NCBI GenBank assembly: GCA_003599015.1
Contig: QZIK01000096.1
Location: 1-54,885 of the forward strand
Length of the DNA stretch: 54,885 nt
DNA from: Desulfobacteraceae bacterium
GTDB taxonomy: Bacteria; Desulfobacterota; DSM-4660; Desulfatiglandales; Desulfatiglandaceae
Direction of reading: 5' to 3'
Positions within the stretch are counted from its first letter, which is position 1. Every line of letters starts with the position of its first letter. This document shows, in pieces, positions 1-8,500 of this stretch. Below the pieces are notes generated by a model, which did not search any database, was not told the DNA's origin, and saw only the letters and a list, made by a program, of their open reading frames with translations. The position numbers and the translations under genes were made by a program.

Positions 1-10
1 CTTCCGATCT
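1..10. other. Residual sequencing adapter at contig edge
   Basis: The first ten bases, CTTCCGATCT, are identical to the 3' end of the standard Illumina TruSeq/Nextera-type read adapters. Their position at base 1 fits an untrimmed adapter at a contig terminus better than genomic sequence. A chance 10-mer match exactly at the edge is possible but unlikely. Confidence 0.75.
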
Positions 11-80
11 CCACTTCTCGCGCCATGGCGACGAACAGGACCCCGAGTCCCATCCAGAGGAAAATCCGCCGTCTCATCAT
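1..80 (-). CDS. N-terminus of a small membrane-anchored protein (partial, unidentified)
   Basis: On the minus strand an ATG ATG start lies five bases after a strong GAGGAGGT ribosome site (complement of 86-93). The reading frame stays open to the window edge. It begins with basic residues followed by a hydrophobic stretch (IFLWMGLGVLFVAMA), as in a signal peptide or membrane anchor. Only about 23 genomic residues are visible, because the last ten bases are probably adapter. The family cannot be named. The ORF track missed it because it is short and open-ended. Confidence 0.5.
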   Translation of the reverse strand, partial: MMRRRIFLWMGLGVLFVAMAREVEIG

Positions 81-527
81 GAAGTACCTCCTCGCGGTTA
101 ATCGGGGGCTCCCCCACTCCTGCTACGGTGCACAGATTTTGCCGGTGGATGACAACCTGCACACGATAATCGCCGGCCTTTATAGGAGAATTGGCCGGGG
201 ATGTCAAACTGAAATTGCATCGCAACAGGAATAGTAAATGATAATGGATAGATGATGAACAGTACCCCCCCTGCGTGTCACCCTGGTCAACGGCGGAAAA
301 AAGGGGTATGCTCACCACCGTCCGGTACGCCGGGACATCACTTCTGCGGAGAAGGGAACAATGGTCAAGAAATGGTCGATGGCCATCGCCGCTGTCGTCG
401 TTGCCGGTTTTCTGCTGAGTATCGCCGCCAATCTTGTCTATCCGGACGTGGCGCGTCTGAAGCGGCAGCGGCCGGGTATGGCCGCTTTTGCGGACCTTCC
501 TTTTTCGGAGCAGACCCCAGAACTGAT

Positions 528-1079
528 GACTTTTATGTTGGGTTCGCCTTTTGTGCCCTGGGTTCGGGAGGCGCCATGGCGGGCCTGGACGGCAGCCCCT
601 TTATGGCTCCTATATCCAATTACGGCGGGGTGCGGACTCCCAATATTGAGTCCAATGAGGTGCAGTATCCGCATCTTACCCTGTATCATGAATTTGAACC
701 TGATACTGCCGGAGCTGGCCGGTTCCGGGGCGGTCCCGGCATCCGGTATGCCATCTGTTTTTACGACCCTGAACCCGGGATGGTCATGTTCGGGGACGGT
801 ATGAAGATTCCGCCATACGGTCTCGCCGGGGGGCATCCGGGCAGCCTGAACCGGGCTGAACTGTGCACCGGAGGCAAGACGGTGAAACTGGCCAGTAAAG
901 AAAGCCCGCGCCGGTTAAAGCCGGGTGACACTGTTACCCTGGTATCCTCAGGCGGCGGAGGCTGGGGCAACCCACTGGAAAGGGACCCGCAGAAGGTAAT
1001 TGAAGATGTCCTGGATGGCCTGATTTCCTCTGAAACAGCGCACCGGGTTTACGGTGTTGCGGTGAAAAAAAGTCTGTGA
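528..1079 (+). pseudogene. Hydantoinase B / N-methylhydantoinase B C-terminal remnant
   Basis: From about base 528 one frame reads like the C-terminal third of the HyuB/AcxB family. It shows a glycine-rich GSGGAMAGLDGSPF, an SNYGGVRTPNIESNEVQYP segment, a FRGGPGIRY motif, and the closing SGGGGWGNPLERDP typical of ATP-independent N-methylhydantoinase B. Family members are about 500-600 residues and only about 180 remain here. Upstream in this frame the translation is low-quality Arg/Cys-rich sequence. A different frame at 259-530 encodes a hydrophobic segment (AIAAVVVAGFLLSI), suggesting junction with other DNA or a frameshift near 530. No partner hyuA is present. It is most likely a non-functional leftover. 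Confidence 0.7.
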
Positions 1080-1088
1080 AAAAAAGTC

Positions 1089-1117
1089 TTGACATTGTCT
1101 TTGTCAGGTATTAATAT
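1089..1117 (+). promoter_or_regulatory. Sigma-A promoter of the bza operon
   Basis: A perfect -35 TTGACA (1089-1094) is followed after 17 bases by the -10 TAATAT (1112-1117). It lies about 60 bases upstream of the cobalamin riboswitch, with nothing between that would interrupt transcription. Confidence 0.75.
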
Positions 1118-1176
1118 TAGTAGCAACAGAACAAAAAGTTACATAAAAGAAAAGAATTTACAAATTATGTATATTG

Positions 1177-1325
1177 CTCCAGGTGCCCGCATGGGAGAAT
1201 AGGGAACCGGGTGAAAGTCCCGGACGGACCCGCCACTGTAAAGGTTAGCTGCCTGTCAGACCACTCCGCAAAGGGGGAAGGGACAGCGTCGGCGATGACC
1301 CTGAGTCAGGAGACCTGCCTGGAAC
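1177..1325 (+). promoter_or_regulatory. Cobalamin (AdoCbl) riboswitch
   Basis: The segment shows the typical order of the cobalamin aptamer. It opens with a P1 strand CCAGGTGCC, then GGGAA..CGGGTGAAAGTCCCGG, the conserved B12-box core GCCACTGTAA, a variable stem, AGTCAGGAGACCTGCC, and the P1 closing strand CCTGG. It precedes genes that build the lower ligand of B12, so feedback repression by cobalamin is expected. A nearby intrinsic terminator (1376-1410) suggests transcriptional attenuation as the output. Confidence 0.95.
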
Positions 1326-1375
1326 GATCTTGCCGCCTCGGGAATAAGGCGGTTTAGGTGAAGGATGATGGAAAA

Positions 1376-1410
1376 GTCCACACTGTTTAAGGTGTGGGCT
1401 TTTTGTTTTT
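1376..1410 (+). terminator. Riboswitch expression-platform terminator
   Basis: The stem CCACAC/GTGTGG with an 8-base loop is followed by GGCTTTTTGTTTTT. It lies about 50 bases after the aptamer. A second small hairpin (CCGCC/GGCGG, 1333-1352) sits between them and could act as antiterminator. Ligand-bound aptamer would be expected to favour the terminator. Confidence 0.8.
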
Positions 1411-1424
1411 GGGAATACACAGTA

Positions 1425-1768
1425 GGCTCTCGGAAATGACCGGGAATGAAATATGGTGAGCTATTGTACTGATTTTCCGCACTGACGCCGGAGAAATCTA
1501 ACCTTGTTCAACCGGATGACAACTCTGATATGTGGCATCACCGGTACAAGAGCAGCTAAGTCGCTGCTCCGCACCGACAAAGCCGCTCTTTGCTGTCTAG
1601 TCCGGGATCACCGCCAATTCGCCGTCCATGGCTCAGTGGCGGCGAGGGCCGTCCATGGCCCTCGTCCCGTACTTCGCTCAGCGGAACTGCGGTAATATTT
1701 CTCACGGTGTCAGTGCAAGTAAAATCTTGTACAACACCTCACCATAGTCACGGTCATTTACGAGAGCC
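1425..1768. mobile_element. MITE-like element with ~80-bp imperfect terminal inverted repeats
   Basis: Bases 1425-1503 and the reverse complement of 1768-1690 align along about 80 positions with only substitutions and short indels. Both begin GGCTCTCG(G/T)AAATGACCG and share TATGGTGAG, TTGTAC, GATTTT, GCACTGAC and GAGAAAT. The interior has further hairpins (for example GAGCAGC/GCTGCTC and GAGGGCC/GGCCCTC) and no plausible gene. No clear target-site duplication was found. It lies in the untranslated leader of the bza operon, directly after the riboswitch terminator, so the transcript should fold into one long hairpin. The parent element is unknown to me. Confidence 0.75.
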
Positions 1769-1865
1769 AAAAGTGGAGTAAAAACAAAAAGTCCATACAA
1801 AGCCATAAACATTTAAGGACATTGTATTTCCTAGGAATTAATAAAATCTAAAGGAGGGGTCAGTA

Positions 1866-3164
1866 ATGACACAATTATTAAGCGCCAGGGCGGGTGAAAT
1901 CACCCCCGAAATGCGGCAGGTGGCGGACCGGGAGAGGGTTGAACCGGAGATCATCAGACAGGGAGTGGCTGCCGGAACCATTGTTATACCCCGCAATAAA
2001 GGCCGCCGGAACATTATCCCCACCGGAATCGGAGCCGGGCTGAAAACCAAGGTCAGTGCCAGTGCAGGCATTTACGGTGAACAGGGCAGTATTGGCGCTG
2101 AAATTGAAAAGATTCGCTCTGCAGTGGGAGCGGGGACTGATGCAATTATGGATTTGAGCGTAAGCGGGGATATTGATTTCATGCGCCAAGAAGCACTATC
2201 TGCCACTTCTACGCCCGTGGGAACACTTCCCCTGTACCAGGCCATGGCCGAAGCAAGCCAAAAATATGGCTTCTCTCTAAAAATGGATGTAGAAGAACTT
2301 TTTGAAGTCATAGAGCGGCATACTGCTGATGGGGTAGACTTTTTGGCCCTGCACTGCGGCACTACCATGAGTATTGTAGAGCGTGCCAAAAAGGAAGGGC
2401 GGGTAGACCCTCTGGTAAGTTACGGGGGATCACATCTGATCGGGTGGATGCTGTATAACCAGAGAGAAAATCCTCTTTATGAACAGTATGACAGGATTCT
2501 TGCCATTGCCAAAAAGTACGATGTCACCATTAGCCTTGCTGATGGTATGAGACCCGGGTGCCTGGCCGATTCCCTGGACGGTGCCCAGGTGCAGGAACTG
2601 GTTCTTCTGGGAGAACTGGTGAGACGGGCCAGGGAAGCCGGTGTTCAGGTAATGGTCAAGGGGCCGGGCCATGTCCCCATCAACCAGCTAAAAGCAACTA
2701 TTACGCTGCAAAAAAGCCTTTGTAAAGGAGCTCCTTACTTTGTATTCGGACCTGTTGTAACTGATCTAGCTGCTGGCTACGACCATATCAGTGCAGCCAT
2801 TGGCGGTGCCATCAGTGCCTGGGCCGGTGCAGAGTTTCTTTGCTATGTAACATCTTCCGAACACCTGGGTCTTCCGGATATAGACCAGGTACGAGAGGGA
2901 GTAGTTGCAGCCCGCATCGCTGCTCATGCAGCCGATTTGGCCAAGGAGCTGCCGGGAGCTGCAGATTGGGATCTGGATCTTTCCCGGGCCAGGAAAGAAC
3001 TGGACTGGAAACAACAGATCTCCCTGGCTATCGATCCGGTGCGGGCTGAACGTTTGAGAAAAGAGAGAACCGATGATTTCGCTTCGGAATGTACCATGTG
3101 TGGAAAATATTGCGCTATGGAGATAGTATCGAAATATTTGGACGGTTCCAAAAAAGCTTGTTAA
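1866..3164 (+). CDS. bzaA: BzaA, ThiC-like 5-hydroxybenzimidazole synthase subunit
   Basis: This 432-residue ThiC paralogue starts at an ATG seven bases after AAAGGAGGGG. With BzaB it is expected to turn aminoimidazole ribotide (AIR) into 5-hydroxybenzimidazole by radical SAM chemistry in the cytoplasm. ThiC-family signatures are present along the chain: IPRNKGRRNIIPTGIG near residue 40, LHCGTTMS, and EGPGHVP-like KGPGHVPINQ near 265. A C-terminal Cys cluster CTMCGKYC should bind the radical-SAM [4Fe-4S] cluster. Its spacing is CX2CX3C, one residue shorter than the CX2CX4C I know from ThiC. It is first in a tightly packed operon with bzaB and cobT, 24 bases upstream of bzaB. The A versus B label follows gene order in the described Eubacterium limosum operon. 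Confidence 0.93.
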   Translation: MTQLLSARAGEITPEMRQVADRERVEPEIIRQGVAAGTIVIPRNKGRRNIIPTGIGAGLKTKVSASAGIYGEQGSIGAEIEKIRSAVGAGTDAIMDLSVSGDIDFMRQEALSATSTPVGTLPLYQAMAEASQKYGFSLKMDVEELFEVIERHTADGVDFLALHCGTTMSIVERAKKEGRVDPLVSYGGSHLIGWMLYNQRENPLYEQYDRILAIAKKYDVTISLADGMRPGCLADSLDGAQVQELVLLGELVRRAREAGVQVMVKGPGHVPINQLKATITLQKSLCKGAPYFVFGPVVTDLAAGYDHISAAIGGAISAWAGAEFLCYVTSSEHLGLPDIDQVREGVVAARIAAHAADLAKELPGAADWDLDLSRARKELDWKQQISLAIDPVRAERLRKERTDDFASECTMCGKYCAMEIVSKYLDGSKKAC

Positions 3165-3188
3165 GCATTAACGAAAGGGTGAAGGTAA

Positions 3189-4469
3189 ATGACCCAAGTC
3201 TTAGCGGCGCGTGCCGGTAAAATCACACCGGAGATGGAAATGGTGGCGAAAAGTGAAAATGTTGATGTCGAATTTATCAGGGCGGGAGTAGCTGCGGGTA
3301 AAATCGTTATTCCCAGGAATGTGAAACGGAAAGTAGTAAAGCCCTGCGGTATAGGAGAGGGAATTCGTATAAAAGTAAATGCTCTCTTCGGCACATCCAG
3401 CGGCCGAGACCTGATGGAAATGGAAACAAGAAAACTGGCAATTGCGGAAGCTGCAGGATGTGATGCGGTTATGGATTTAAGCACTGGTGGAGACATTGAC
3501 GGGATGAGAAAGAATACGCTGGCAGTGGCCAATGTACCTGTTGGTAGTGTGCCAATTTATCAGGCTGCCATCGAAGCTATAGAAAAAAGAGGCAGTATTG
3601 TAGCTATGACTGCAGACGATATGTTTGAAGCTGTGGAAAAACAGGCTGCCGATGGCGTGGATTTCATGGCCATTCACAGCGCCTTGAATTTTGACGTGAT
3701 CAAACGCCTGCAGATAAGTGGCAGGGTAACAGATGTGGTCAGCCGGGGTGGAGCTTTTCTCATAGGCTGGATGCTTCATAACCAAAAAGAAAACCCTCTC
3801 TATGAACAATTTGACAGGCTCCTGGCCATTCTCAAAGAATATGACGTTACCCTCAGCCTGGGGGATGCCATCCGCCCGGGATCTACGGCCGACTCGCTGG
3901 ATGGGGCACAGCTCCAGGGGATGATCATTGCAGGTGAACTGGTGGTAAGGGCCCAGGCGGCAGGAGTGCAGGTTATGGTAGAAGGCCCTGGCCATGTTCC
4001 CATGCACCATGCGGAATCCACCATCCGTTTGCAGAAGCGTTTATGCCATGGTGCGCCTTACTTTATCCTGGGATTGCTGGCTACTGACGTGGCGCCGGGC
4101 TATGACCATATCACCTCGGCTATTGGCGGAGCATTAGCGGCCACAATTGGTGCTGACTTCCTCTGCTATGTGACTCCTGCAGAACATTTGGGATTACCAA
4201 ATGAAGAGGATGTAAAAGAGGGGGTTATAGCTGCCAGGATTGCTGCCCATGCTGCAGACCTGGCCAGGGGCAACAAGAAAGCCTGGGAAAGAGATTTGCA
4301 GATGGCGCAAGCCCGGGTAGCATTGGATTTAGAGAGGCAAGTTGCCTTTTCTGTTGACCCCGAGAAATTCAGGGCGGTTTTAGGGAACGGAGAAGGTGAG
4401 CACCAGTGTGCTCTCTGCGGAAGCAGCTGTGCTATCCAGGTGGCGGCTGAGTATTTTGGCCTCGCTTAA
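3189..4469 (+). CDS. bzaB: BzaB, second ThiC-like benzimidazole synthase subunit
   Basis: This 426-residue protein is a diverged duplicate of BzaA throughout (opening MTQVLAARAGKITPEM versus MTQLLSARAGEITPEM). Known bzaA-bzaB pairs are both needed to form 5-hydroxybenzimidazole, whereas a lone BzaF does it in other anaerobes. Visible family motifs are IPRNVKRKVVKPCGIG, EGPGHVPMHH and LGLPNEEDVKEGV. The C-terminal cluster is CALCGSSC, again CX2CX3C. The ATG follows GAAAGGGTGAAGG and lies 24 bases after bzaA. The tandem arrangement indicates an ancient duplication followed by specialisation. Confidence 0.93.
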   Translation: MTQVLAARAGKITPEMEMVAKSENVDVEFIRAGVAAGKIVIPRNVKRKVVKPCGIGEGIRIKVNALFGTSSGRDLMEMETRKLAIAEAAGCDAVMDLSTGGDIDGMRKNTLAVANVPVGSVPIYQAAIEAIEKRGSIVAMTADDMFEAVEKQAADGVDFMAIHSALNFDVIKRLQISGRVTDVVSRGGAFLIGWMLHNQKENPLYEQFDRLLAILKEYDVTLSLGDAIRPGSTADSLDGAQLQGMIIAGELVVRAQAAGVQVMVEGPGHVPMHHAESTIRLQKRLCHGAPYFILGLLATDVAPGYDHITSAIGGALAATIGADFLCYVTPAEHLGLPNEEDVKEGVIAARIAAHAADLARGNKKAWERDLQMAQARVALDLERQVAFSVDPEKFRAVLGNGEGEHQCALCGSSCAIQVAAEYFGLA

Positions 4470-4531
4470 AGGACAGGGGTTTAATGAGCCGGGGGAGAGC
4501 TGGAGAATTCAATACAGGAGGCAGAACAAGG

Positions 4532-5599
4532 ATGGCATTAACACTAAAAACTGTAATCGAGGGTATCGAGCCGGTAAGCCAGGAATGGCGTTTGAAGGTC
4601 AGGGATTACCTAAACAACCTGGCTATTCCCCAGGGAAGCCTGGGGGAACTTCTCACTCTTGCGGAACAACTGGCAGCTATCAAAAGGACTTTGAAACCTT
4701 CCGTGAAGAGAAAAATAGTTGTGACCATGGCTGGAGATCACGGGGTGGTCGAAGAGGGAGTGAGCGCATTTCCCCGGGAAGTGACCTCCCAGATGGTGGC
4801 CAATTTTGCGTCCGGTGGGGCGGCGATCAATGTGCTGTCAGAGGCAGCCGGCGCCCGAGTGATTGTAGTCGATATGGGGGTTGCCGCTGATTTGAACGAA
4901 ATGGTTAGCAACGGCAAGGTCCTTTCTTACAAGGTGGACTATGGCACCCGCAACATGACAGAGGGTCCTGCCATGAGCCGGGAACAGGCGCGGAAGGCCC
5001 TGGAGGCAGGCATAGATATTGCTGGGAAACTGGTCCAGGAAGGAGCAGATCTCCTGGCTACGGGGGACATGGGCATCGGAAATACAACATCCAGCAGTGC
5101 CATTCTTGCTGCTTTATCAGGCCGCCCTGTCGGTGAGGTGACTGGCAGGGGAACGGGGATCAGCAATGAAGCATTGGAAAATAAAATCCGGGTCATTCAA
5201 AAGGCCCTGGATGTCAACAGGCCCGATGCCAGCGACCCTGTCGATGTGCTGGCCAAGGTAGGCGGGTTTGAGATTGGCGGGATTGCCGGGCTTATTCTGG
5301 GGGCGGCTTACCACCAGGTCCCCGTGATGGTGGATGGATTTATCTCCTCTGCCGGAGCCCTTCTTGCCAAACATTTAGCGCCTGACTCGGTGCAGTATAT
5401 GATTGCCGCCCACCGTTCTCAAGAGTATGGGCACGGGTTCATGCTGGAGAAGTTGGGCCTGAAGCCGCTGCTCAACCTGAACCTGTGCCTGGGAGAAGGG
5501 ACTGGAGCGGCTCTGGCCATTAATGTGGTGGAAGCAGCCGCCCAGGTGATAGGAAAGATGCTTACCTTCGAGGACGCAGGAGTATCCAGAAATTTATGA
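4532..5599 (+). CDS. cobT: CobT, nicotinate-nucleotide:benzimidazole phosphoribosyltransferase
   Basis: CobT activates the benzimidazole made by the surrounding enzymes to its alpha-ribotide using nicotinate mononucleotide. The chain is about 355 residues, typical for the family. It contains GDHGVVEEGVSAFP near residue 70, TGDMGIGNTTSSSA near 175, and a C-terminal LGEGTGAAL with the expected catalytic glutamate. The ORF track opens at 4484, but ATG 4532 is preferred: it follows AGGAGG by ten bases and gives a normal N-terminus. Its position between bzaB and bzaC matches the E. limosum operon order. Its TGA overlaps an upstream ATG of bzaC. Confidence 0.95.
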   Translation: MALTLKTVIEGIEPVSQEWRLKVRDYLNNLAIPQGSLGELLTLAEQLAAIKRTLKPSVKRKIVVTMAGDHGVVEEGVSAFPREVTSQMVANFASGGAAINVLSEAAGARVIVVDMGVAADLNEMVSNGKVLSYKVDYGTRNMTEGPAMSREQARKALEAGIDIAGKLVQEGADLLATGDMGIGNTTSSSAILAALSGRPVGEVTGRGTGISNEALENKIRVIQKALDVNRPDASDPVDVLAKVGGFEIGGIAGLILGAAYHQVPVMVDGFISSAGALLAKHLAPDSVQYMIAAHRSQEYGHGFMLEKLGLKPLLNLNLCLGEGTGAALAINVVEAAAQVIGKMLTFEDAGVSRNL

Positions 5600-5613
5600 G
5601 GAGTACAGAAGGC

Positions 5614-7167
5614 ATGAAACTCTTATCATTCTTAAACTATGATCCCCAGGAAAGCAGTCCCCAGTACCTGGAGGACCTGGCTACGGGATACTGGTTTTCG
5701 GAAGTTTTCTTTACTGCCGTTGATCTTGATATTTTTACCCTTCTTGATCCTGAGGGAATGACTGCAAGCCAAATTGCCGGCGTTCTCGATTGCCATTGCC
5801 AAGGGGTGAAGCGTTTCCTGGAGGCGCTCCGTGCCCTGGGCCTTTTGAACTGCGACGGCCATGTGTTTTACAATACCAAAATATCCGCTCAATATCTTGT
5901 TAAGGGCAAGAAAAATTACCAGGGAAATTCCATCCTCTGGCGAAAATACCTTTCCTCTTCCTGGCGCGACCTGGCCAAATGCCTCAAGGCCGGTACAAGG
6001 GTTAGTTTCCCTCCGTCCCAGGAGGAGCCCTGGGAGTTGAATATTCGTATTCGAAGATATATCAGCGCCATGGACAATGTGGCCAGGACCAAGATACAGG
6101 AGATACTTGCCATATTCCAGGATATGTGGCTGGAGGGGGAGATCCTGGATGTGGGGGCTGGCTCGGGAACCGTTGCAGCTGGTTTCTTAGAGCGTTTTTC
6201 TTCTATGAAGGCTACTCTCATGGACCTTCCCGCTGTCTTGGAGTATGCCCGGGAATTAATGGCGGAAAGGGGTCTAGGATACAGGGTAACAACATGCCCG
6301 GCCGACATCCTGAAACCCTGGCCTATCGGTAAAAGACTGTTTGGACTAGTCATTCTTTCCAATATCATTCACGCTTATGGGGAAAAAGAGGTTATCCGCA
6401 TTCTGGCCAGGGCCAGGGACTGCCTTGGACCGGATGGTTTTTTAGTTATTCACGATTTCTTCATGGAGCATCGTCCTGAGAAAGCGGCTCTTTTCGATTT
6501 GAACATGTTCATCAATACCTATAATGGTAAAGTTTTTGCAGGAAAATGGGTTGAAGAATACCTTAAAAGCCTGGGCCTTTGTGTCACAGGTCTTATACCC
6601 CTGGCGACGGATACGGCCGTGATCATTGCTTCCCAAAATGAAAATGCTTTAGCAAGGCTTAGCCTGGACTCCACAGCCCGTTTGATATCCAGGATTAAGG
6701 CTTTGGGATTTAGGAACGTATATCCCCTTTCCGTAAAGGATATTCATGTGGTTGATTGGGCCGACGTGCGCTGCCGGTTTGGGTGTAAACTGTACGGGAA
6801 ACACCATTGCCCACCCAACAGTCCTCCTCCCCAGAAGACCAGGGAACTGTTAGGGGACTATGTCAATGCCCTGCTCCTGGAAGGGGAACCCCCTGCCAGG
6901 ACCTTCCAGCAACGAGTCTTGCAGGCTGAAAGAGAAGCCTTTAAGGTCAACTTTTATAAAGCTTTTGCCTATTGGGCCGGTCCCTGCGCCATCTGTTCCA
7001 CCTGCACAACCGACGGGGTATGCCGCAATACCCGCGATACCAGGCCGTCTATGGAGGGGGCGGGCATCGATGTATTTGAGACCGCCCGGCGGGCGGGAAT
7101 TACCTTACGCACACTGGAAAAGAAGGACGATTTTATCAAGTATTTGGCCTTGTTGCTACTGGAGTGA
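5614..7167 (+). CDS. bzaC: BzaC, 5-hydroxybenzimidazole O-methyltransferase with C-terminal DUF2284-like domain
   Basis: Residues ~1-340 form a class I SAM-dependent O-methyltransferase of the Methyltransf_2 type: a winged-helix dimerisation part first, then the SAM loop ILDVGAGSGTVAAGFL near 175 and a HDFFMEHRPEKAALFDLNM segment. By analogy it methylates 5-hydroxybenzimidazole to 5-methoxybenzimidazole. Residues ~345-517 are an extra domain with a Cys cluster (CRFGC, HHCPPNSPPP, then PCAICSTCTTDGVC). It ends GAGIDVFETARRAG, which resembles stand-alone DUF2284 metal-binding proteins. The ATG at 5614 follows GAGGAG by ten bases. An earlier ATG at 5596 overlaps the cobT stop and is an alternative. 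bzaD starts seven bases downstream. Confidence 0.88.
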   Translation: MKLLSFLNYDPQESSPQYLEDLATGYWFSEVFFTAVDLDIFTLLDPEGMTASQIAGVLDCHCQGVKRFLEALRALGLLNCDGHVFYNTKISAQYLVKGKKNYQGNSILWRKYLSSSWRDLAKCLKAGTRVSFPPSQEEPWELNIRIRRYISAMDNVARTKIQEILAIFQDMWLEGEILDVGAGSGTVAAGFLERFSSMKATLMDLPAVLEYARELMAERGLGYRVTTCPADILKPWPIGKRLFGLVILSNIIHAYGEKEVIRILARARDCLGPDGFLVIHDFFMEHRPEKAALFDLNMFINTYNGKVFAGKWVEEYLKSLGLCVTGLIPLATDTAVIIASQNENALARLSLDSTARLISRIKALGFRNVYPLSVKDIHVVDWADVRCRFGCKLYGKHHCPPNSPPPQKTRELLGDYVNALLLEGEPPARTFQQRVLQAEREAFKVNFYKAFAYWAGPCAICSTCTTDGVCRNTRDTRPSMEGAGIDVFETARRAGITLRTLEKKDDFIKYLALLLLE

Positions 7168-7173
7168 TCAATC

Positions 7174-8499
7174 ATGCGTGTTTTATTGGTCCAGGTTCTT
7201 TCGGTGGAGGGGCCTTCTACGGAAAAGGTTTATCCCCTCGGGATTGTTTCACTGGCCACTTATATTCAAGCCAGAGGCCATGAAGTGGGGCTTCTGGATA
7301 TGAATATCGAGAAAGATCCCTTTGGGGCACTGAAAGAGCGCCTTTTAAGCTTCCAGCCCCAGGTAGTGGGTTTTTCACTTCGTAACATTGATCCCCTGGC
7401 CAACAGGACCAGCTCTCTTATTCCGCCTTTTATAGCTGCCGTTCGCCTGACTGCCGCTGTCCTGCCCAGGGCAATACTTATTGCAGGGGGTACCGGATTT
7501 TCCCTTTTCCCCGAACGGTTAATGCTCGAGCTGCCGGAGATCCGCTACGGGATTGTTGGTGAGGCTGAAAGATCTCTTCCAGCCCTCCTTTCGTCCCTGG
7601 AAAATCCGCCTCCTCTTAAAGGACTTTGCTGGCGGGAAGAAAACGGGGTAAGGGTGGTGCCTCCTTTCACGGACTTTGACATGAGAGCTTACGTACCCCC
7701 GTCCAGGTGCCTTTTGGATCCTTCCCTTTATATGGGAATCAATAACTACGTTCCGCCCATTGGCATTGAGACCAAACGGGGATGCCCTTTTGAATGTGCC
7801 TACTGTGTTTATCCGAAACTCCAGGGGAAAAGGTTGCGCTGCCGCCCTGCTGTGGCAGTTGTGGATGAGATGGAAGTTCTTCATAAGGAATATGATATTG
7901 AAAGTTTTCACTTTACCGACCCGGTTTTAAATATTCCCAATGGACACTTGGAAGCTATTTGTCAGGAAATACTCCGTAGGGGCTTGAAGATCCGGTGGGA
8001 TGGTTTTTTCAGAGAAGATTTTCTGACTGAAAAGAATGCGGCGCTTTTTGAGAAAGCGGGGTGTGAATGCTTTTCGTTTTCCCCTGACGGTCTTTGCCAG
8101 GAATCCCTGGATGTGCTGGACAAAAGGCTTTCCGAATCGGACATTTTAAAAGCGGCGGAGATAATTGCCCGGACTGACGCCATCGCTGTGTACCACTTTA
8201 TGGTAAATGTGCCTGGGGAAACGGAAAAGACCTGTCAAAAGGCTGAGCGTTTCTTGGAGAGGCTTTTCCAGTTGCATGGCAGGAAAAAGAACCTGGGGAC
8301 GGTTGTGTTGAATAACATTCGGATTTTGCCTGGCACGCCTGTAGAAGAAATGGCCAGGCTCTATGGGGTGATCGGGCCTGAAACAGACCTATTGTATCCG
8401 GTATATTATAATCCCAGGCCATTTGATACATTCAGGTACCGGTTGGAAACCCTGCACCATTGCAAGAATGTATTCATGTGGCAGGAGGTGAGGCAGTGA
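7174..8499 (+). CDS. bzaD: BzaD, cobalamin-binding radical SAM methylase
   Basis: This 441-residue class B radical SAM protein has an N-terminal B12-binding-like Rossmann domain (PLGIVSLATYIQARGHEVGLLD; QPQVVGFSLRNID) over about residues 1-150. The radical SAM motif KRGCPFECAYCVYP follows near residue 205, with CX3CX2C spacing. In the described pathway BzaD adds a methyl group to the benzimidazole ring (5-methoxy to 5-methoxy-6-methyl). The ATG lies six bases after bzaC and bzaE follows after one base, so the genes are translationally coupled. Confidence 0.9.
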   Translation: MRVLLVQVLSVEGPSTEKVYPLGIVSLATYIQARGHEVGLLDMNIEKDPFGALKERLLSFQPQVVGFSLRNIDPLANRTSSLIPPFIAAVRLTAAVLPRAILIAGGTGFSLFPERLMLELPEIRYGIVGEAERSLPALLSSLENPPPLKGLCWREENGVRVVPPFTDFDMRAYVPPSRCLLDPSLYMGINNYVPPIGIETKRGCPFECAYCVYPKLQGKRLRCRPAVAVVDEMEVLHKEYDIESFHFTDPVLNIPNGHLEAICQEILRRGLKIRWDGFFREDFLTEKNAALFEKAGCECFSFSPDGLCQESLDVLDKRLSESDILKAAEIIARTDAIAVYHFMVNVPGETEKTCQKAERFLERLFQLHGRKKNLGTVVLNNIRILPGTPVEEMARLYGVIGPETDLLYPVYYNPRPFDTFRYRLETLHHCKNVFMWQEVRQ

Positions 8500-8500
8500 T

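Noticed and set aside
25-234. 69-codon plus-strand ORF
   Set aside because: No ribosome site and no protein-like pattern; the minus strand has a better start with GAGGAGGT.
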